A stretch of 64,000 nt of DNA from positions 1 to 64,000 of the forward strand of contig NZ_MSJR01000002.1 of assembly GCF_002078605.1 (NCBI RefSeq). The letters are read 5' to 3'. Under the pieces are notes generated by a model, which saw only the letters and a list, made by a program, of their open reading frames with translations, had not been told where the DNA came from and did no database searches. Made by a program: the position numbers and the translations under genes. Below are positions 60,307 to 64,000 of this stretch, piece by piece; position 1 is the first letter of the stretch, and every line of letters begins with the position of its first letter. This DNA comes from Salegentibacter sediminis (GTDB lineage Bacteria > Bacteroidota > Bacteroidia > Flavobacteriales > Flavobacteriaceae).

Positions 60307-61803
60307 ATGAAAACCATATATAAATTATTACTTCTTTCGGTTTTAGGAATCTTTCAGGCCTGTTCCGAAGACACGATTGGTGAAGAATTAACAGGATCGG
60401 TTACCGGGCTGGTAATTTCTAAAGCTACCGGAGAGCCTATAGAGGAAGTCGAAATTACTACCACTCCGGCATCTACAACGGTATTTACCGATGAAAATGG
60501 AGAATTTCTCCTCGAAAATATTTTGGTGAATTCTTATTCTGTTAAAGCAGAGGCAGACGGCTACGTTACGAGTTTTAAAGGGGTGGCTGTTACCACAGGA
60601 GCCACTTCTAACGTAGTAATTGAAATGGCAGAAGGAACCGGAAACAACCGGGCTCCAAATCCACCAAAATTGATTACTCCTGAAGATAATGCTGAAGGTC
60701 AATCTCTTGAATTAGATTTAATCTGGGAGGCTAGTGACCCCGATACCGACAGTTTAACTTATGAATTAGAAATCCGTAATAACCGGGATGACGACATTCT
60801 TAAATATGACAATATCCAGGATACTATCTTTAGGCTGGAAGGCCTTAATTATGGATATAAATATTTCTGGCAGGTGAAAGTGAGTGATAGCGTTAATAAC
60901 CCTGTGATGAGTGAGGTTAAATCCTTTACTACCTTAGAACATCCCGAGTCCAGAATTTTTTATGTAAAATCGGTTAATGGCAATAATGTGATTTATGCCA
61001 TGGACCCAAATGAGAACGAATATCAACTCACTTCTTCTGAAGTAAACAGTTTTAGACCGAGAAAAAATCTCCGAACCAATAAAATAGCATATTTAAAAAC
61101 TGAATCAAACCAAACTCACCTCTATACGATGAACCTGGATGGTTCACAGCAAACCCGCGTTACCGGTAATATTCCGGTTAACGGATTTAATCTGGAACAA
61201 CTTGATTTTTCCTGGGCTGATGATGGAGCAAGTTTGGTTTATCCTAATTTTTCGAAACTTTATAAAGTAAACGTGAACGGAAACGATACTGAACTAATTT
61301 ACCAGGAACCAAAAGGTAAATTTATCACTGAAGTGGATGTAAGCGAAAAAAATGGAAATATGGCTCTTCTGGTAAATAATGCCAGCGGCTATGAGGCCGA
61401 GATTTATATAATTGATCCGCAAGGTAATAAGGTCAAAACCGTACTTTCAAATGTAGATGGGGCAGTAGGAGGCCTGGATCTTTCTGTAGATAATAAACTG
61501 CTGTTATTTACCAGAGATATTTCCGGATATGAAAGTTCAGATTATAGAAGGTTAGATTCTCATATTTTTATTTACAATTTAGAAAGCTCATCAGTCCAGA
61601 ATTACAGTAGAGGTAAACTGGAAGGCACAAACGACCTAGATCCGCGGTTTTCGCCTAATGAAGCAGAGATAATTTTCGTCAACACCTCTAATGATGGCGT
61701 GTCTCAAAACAATATATATACCGCGTATTTGGAAGATCAGGATTCTGATGGTTCTCATAGGTTTGAGTTGATTGAGGGAGCAAAAATGCCCGATTGGGAA
61801 TAA
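60307..61803 (+). CDS. Curli-operon surface lipoprotein: CarboxypepD_reg, Fn3-like and beta-propeller domains
   Basis: The 498-residue protein has lipobox Cys19 (SVLGIFQAC). Domains in order are: a carboxypeptidase regulatory-like Ig fold (about 28-112, GSVTGLVISKATGEPIEEVE); an Fn3-like domain (about 118-210, TPEDNAEGQSLELDLIWEAS, KYFWQVKVSD); and a TolB/WD40-like propeller (about 215-495, LYTMNLDGSQQTRVTG, YIIDPQGNKVKTVLSNVDG, DPRFSPNEAEIIFV). It starts 20 bp after csgG and is followed by the operon terminator. No enterobacterial curli operon has such a gene. It could anchor or bind the fibre at the surface; this is inference from position. Confidence 0.87.
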   Translation: MKTIYKLLLLSVLGIFQACSEDTIGEELTGSVTGLVISKATGEPIEEVEITTTPASTTVFTDENGEFLLENILVNSYSVKAEADGYVTSFKGVAVTTGATSNVVIEMAEGTGNNRAPNPPKLITPEDNAEGQSLELDLIWEASDPDTDSLTYELEIRNNRDDDILKYDNIQDTIFRLEGLNYGYKYFWQVKVSDSVNNPVMSEVKSFTTLEHPESRIFYVKSVNGNNVIYAMDPNENEYQLTSSEVNSFRPRKNLRTNKIAYLKTESNQTHLYTMNLDGSQQTRVTGNIPVNGFNLEQLDFSWADDGASLVYPNFSKLYKVNVNGNDTELIYQEPKGKFITEVDVSEKNGNMALLVNNASGYEAEIYIIDPQGNKVKTVLSNVDGAVGGLDLSVDNKLLLFTRDISGYESSDYRRLDSHIFIYNLESSSVQNYSRGKLEGTNDLDPRFSPNEAEIIFVNTSNDGVSQNNIYTAYLEDQDSDGSHRFELIEGAKMPDWE

Positions 61804-61820
61804 ATGAATTTTACGGGGGG

Positions 61821-61857
61821 AGCGGTAGTCTGTTTAACGGGCTGCCGCTTTTTTATT
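61821..61857 (+). terminator. Terminator of the curli operon
   Basis: AGCGGTAG (61821-61828) pairs with CTGCCGCT (61842-61849), one G-U, followed by a long T-rich tract. It lies 17 nt after the lipoprotein stop codon. Confidence 0.92.
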
Positions 61858-61869
61858 TTAATTAGTTTT

Positions 61870-61896
61870 TTGGAAGATTTAAACTGTTTATCTTTG
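61870..61896 (+). promoter_or_regulatory. Promoter of purM
   Basis: TTG (61870-61872), 16 nt, TATCTTTG (61889-61896). The -7 box is a full match and the spacing is slightly short. The leader is about 13 nt. Confidence 0.6.
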
Positions 61897-61915
61897 ATGT
61901 CTTCAACACAACAAC

Positions 61916-63094
61916 ATGAGTCAGGAAACCAGTAAACGCTATGCCCAAAGAGGGGTTTCAGCCGGAAAAGAGGATGTTCACAACGCAATTAAGAATGTAG
62001 ACAAAGGTTTGTTTCCGCAGGCCTTCTGCAAGATAGTCCCAGACCATCTCACCGGGGATAAAGATTACTGCCTCATCATGCATGCCGATGGCGCCGGAAC
62101 CAAATCTTCGCTCGCATATATGTATTGGAAAGAAACCGGAGATCTTTCGGTATGGAAAGGTATCGCCCAGGATGCGCTCATCATGAATATCGATGATTTG
62201 TTGTGTGTTGGGGCAATTGATAATATCCTGCTTTCTTCCACAATCGGGAGAAACAAAAACCTGGTTCCCGGAGAAGTGATCTCTGCTATAATTAACGGGA
62301 CCGAAGAACTGCTTACAGATTTAAAAGAATTTGGTGTGGAAATCCATTCCACAGGGGGCGAAACCGCCGATGTAGGTGACCTCGTGCGTACAATCATTGT
62401 AGATTCTACCGTAACCGCACGTATGAAACGCAGCGAGGTGATCGATAACGCCAATATTAAACCCGGGAATGTGATCGTTGGCCTTTCTTCCTTTGGACAG
62501 GCAAGCTATGAAAAAGAGTATAACGGCGGAATGGGGAGTAATGGGCTCACCTCGGCGCGACACGATGTCTTCGCCAAGATTTTAGCCGAGAAATATCCGG
62601 AAAGTTTCGATAATGGAATTCCCGAAGATTTGATCTACTCCGGATCAAAGAAACTTACCGATAAGGTGGAAAATTCTCCGCTTGATGCGGGGAAACTGGT
62701 GCTTTCACCTACCCGTACTTATGCTCCTGTAATCAAAAAGATCCTTTTAAAATTCAACAATAAGGAAATTCACGGGATGGTGCATTGCAGTGGCGGAGCA
62801 CAAACCAAGATCCTCCATTTTGTTGAAAACCTACATATTATTAAAGATAACCTGTTTGAGGTACCACCGCTGTTTAAGCTCATTCAGCAGGAAAGCAAAA
62901 CCGACTGGAAAGAGATGTACCAGGTATTCAATATGGGCCACCGGATGGAGCTTTATGTGGATGAGGCTATTGCTTCAGAAATTATAGAAATCTCCAAATC
63001 CTTCAATGTAGATGCGCAAATTGTAGGTAGGGTAGAAGCTTCCGAAGAGAAAAAACTAACCATACAAAGTGAATTCGGGAAATTTGAGTATTAA
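61916..63094 (+). CDS. purM: Phosphoribosylformylglycinamidine cyclo-ligase (AIR synthase)
   Basis: The 392-residue enzyme closes the imidazole ring of AIR with ATP in purine synthesis. PurM-type motifs are YAQRGVSAGKEDV, HADGAGTKSSLAYMYW, DALIMNIDDLLCVGA, STGGETADVGDLV, NVIVGLSSFGQASY and VFNMGHRMELYV. It is longer than E. coli PurM (about 345 residues), with extra sequence around 195-260; this long form appears usual for Bacteroidota. No other pur gene is adjacent. Confidence 0.93.
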   Translation: MSQETSKRYAQRGVSAGKEDVHNAIKNVDKGLFPQAFCKIVPDHLTGDKDYCLIMHADGAGTKSSLAYMYWKETGDLSVWKGIAQDALIMNIDDLLCVGAIDNILLSSTIGRNKNLVPGEVISAIINGTEELLTDLKEFGVEIHSTGGETADVGDLVRTIIVDSTVTARMKRSEVIDNANIKPGNVIVGLSSFGQASYEKEYNGGMGSNGLTSARHDVFAKILAEKYPESFDNGIPEDLIYSGSKKLTDKVENSPLDAGKLVLSPTRTYAPVIKKILLKFNNKEIHGMVHCSGGAQTKILHFVENLHIIKDNLFEVPPLFKLIQQESKTDWKEMYQVFNMGHRMELYVDEAIASEIIEISKSFNVDAQIVGRVEASEEKKLTIQSEFGKFEY

Positions 63095-63102
63095 AATAAC
63101 TT

Positions 63103-63765
63103 TTAATTTAAATGATCTGGGTTGATATAACCCAGTTCCTCCAAATGGCCTGAATTTTTGACAAGTTGGGTGCAGCCTTTTTGTAAAAAATAAAGCTCAT
63201 CGGCAATTTCCTGGATTTCTCTAAAAAGATGATCTGTGATCACAAAGGCTTTATGCTGCTTTTCCCGATATATTTCCTTTTTTATAATTTCAATATACAC
63301 CGGAGCCAGGTGCGTGAACGGCTCATCGAGTAGTACCAGTTTTGCATTAGATTTTATGATCAACCAGGTTTCTACCAGTCTTTTTTCACCCCCTGAAAGT
63401 TCGCCTATCTTTTGTTTTTGCTTTGAAGCCAGTTCCGGGAAAGTTTTAGCAAATTCAATCCAGTTAACTTCAAAAAAATTAAAGAGCTTTTTTAATCTGA
63501 TATGTGATGGCAGATAGTTTTTCTGTGAGAGAAATTTTACCATCCCCGTTCGGTAAAATTTTTTGAGATAGCCCTTTCCATCTACTCTCACCAGCTGATT
63601 GTTAGCAGTGAGATTTCCGAAGAAAACTTTAAGCATCGAAGTCTTTCCGCAACCGTTAGTACCCAAAAGGCCGGTTACTTTCCCCGTCTCGGCCTTTAGG
63701 TAAACTCCGTAGAGGATGTTCTTTTCTCCAAAACTCAGTTCTATGTTTTCCAGTTCAAAAACCAT
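63103..63765 (-). CDS. ABC transporter ATP-binding protein
   Basis: A 220-residue stand-alone ATPase. Walker A is LLGTNGCGKTSML (33-45), the Q-loop FLSQKNYLPSH, the signature GELSGGEKRLVE (121-132), Walker B LVLLDEPFTHLAP (143-155) and the switch VITDHLFREI. It must pair with a separate permease; the overlapping upstream gene encodes a small membrane protein and may be that partner or part of it. Substrate unknown. Confidence 0.9.
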   Translation of the reverse strand: MVFELENIELSFGEKNILYGVYLKAETGKVTGLLGTNGCGKTSMLKVFFGNLTANNQLVRVDGKGYLKKFYRTGMVKFLSQKNYLPSHIRLKKLFNFFEVNWIEFAKTFPELASKQKQKIGELSGGEKRLVETWLIIKSNAKLVLLDEPFTHLAPVYIEIIKKEIYREKQHKAFVITDHLFREIQEIADELYFLQKGCTQLVKNSGHLEELGYINPDHLN

Positions 63766-64000
63766 AAAGCAGTCTGAAAAATTTGTAAGAAAAGGCGGTT
63801 AGTAAAAATTCTGAAATAAAACAACCGGCCAAAAGAAACCGCGGACTAATTCCAAAATTTCTATAAAATATAAGTTGATCCTCTTCTGGAGTAAATCTAA
63901 ACCAGGCAAACAAACCTGCAAAAAGAAAAAATTTGAGAAGTAATGTGACCTCTGCCGGATTTCCCAAAAAAACCAGGAAAGCATTCAAAATTATACTCAC
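63755..64000 (-). CDS. Small membrane protein, possibly truncated by the window edge
   Basis: The frame is open to the right edge and gives 81 codons, ending RLLYGF. The last three bases of the window read GTG on this strand and could be a start, giving a short complete protein, or an internal Val of a longer one. Two hydrophobic segments are visible (about 13-34 and 53-76). The gene overlaps the ATP-binding protein gene by 11 bp, so it may encode or belong to the cognate membrane part. I do not recognise the family. Confidence 0.6.
   Translation of the reverse strand: MSIILNAFLVFLGNPAEVTLLLKFFLFAGLFAWFRFTPEEDQLIFYRNFGISPRFLLAGCFISEFLLTAFSYKFFRLLYGF

Noticed and set aside
1-64000. CRISPR arrays, insertion sequences, prophage or defence islands
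   Set aside because: No regularly spaced short repeats, transposase, integrase, cas or restriction-modification genes were recognised. The only exact tandem repeats are inside coding genes or next to tRNA-Gly.

Overview
The window reads as chromosome of a member of the Flavobacteriaceae (Bacteroidota), probably a marine or halotolerant one. Supporting signs are an Nqr sodium pump, type IX secretion (a T9SS plug protein and a giant T9SS-type cargo), DUF3667 and DUF4293 proteins, type III glutamine synthetase, Rho with a long disordered insert, and repeated promoter boxes of the Bacteroidota form TAnnTTTG. The genus is not fixed by the sequence alone. I see no prophage, transposase, CRISPR array or rRNA.

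Layout. 1-11908 (minus strand): two very large surface proteins. One is an HYR-repeat protein cut by the left edge, with 237-bp nearly identical tandem repeats. The other is a 3440-residue adhesin-like protein with PKD/Ig-like repeats, a LamG-like domain and a C-terminal sorting domain. 12256-17495: pruA, a TANGO2-like gene, and a minus-strand cluster of T9SS plug protein, DUF3667 protein and apaG. 17665-25065: nqrABCDEF, a small unknown gene and apbE, whose product flavinylates NqrB and NqrC. 25066-29742 (minus): a tight operon gpmI, thioredoxin-like, HAD-like, map, NUMOD4-HNH protein, methyltransferase. 30203-33465: two unrelated L,D-transpeptidases that converge, a GNAT protein and a ClpP paralog. 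33672-33897: tRNA-Gly(TCC) beside a partial duplicate of its own 3' end and terminator. 34040-45154: rho, DUF4293, a phosphoesterase, truA, an ABC exporter, cdaA-folP, DUF1599, a DoxX-like protein, tpiA-prmA and clpS. tRNA-Arg(ACG) follows. 45412-55248: mixed metabolism and transport (ABM lipoprotein, MscS channel, MFS, SDR, flavodoxin, apt, Ca2+/Na+ antiporter, glnN) plus a 50-residue small protein at 51689-51841.

55629-61803 is the most distinctive part: a complete flavobacterial curli-type amyloid operon. The order is major curlin, minor curlin, CsgE, CsgF, CsgG, surface lipoprotein. It departs from the enterobacterial scheme in several ways. CsgE carries an N-terminal domain that looks like the anti-amyloid chaperone CsgH. 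CsgG carries an extra C-terminal beta-barrel-like domain. The major curlin ends in a cysteine tail. A strong hairpin separates the two curlin genes, and a spaced inverted repeat lies upstream. purM and part of an ABC transporter locus close the window.

All functions are read from translated sequence and remembered family features; no database search was run. Promoter calls rest on matches to short consensus boxes only.
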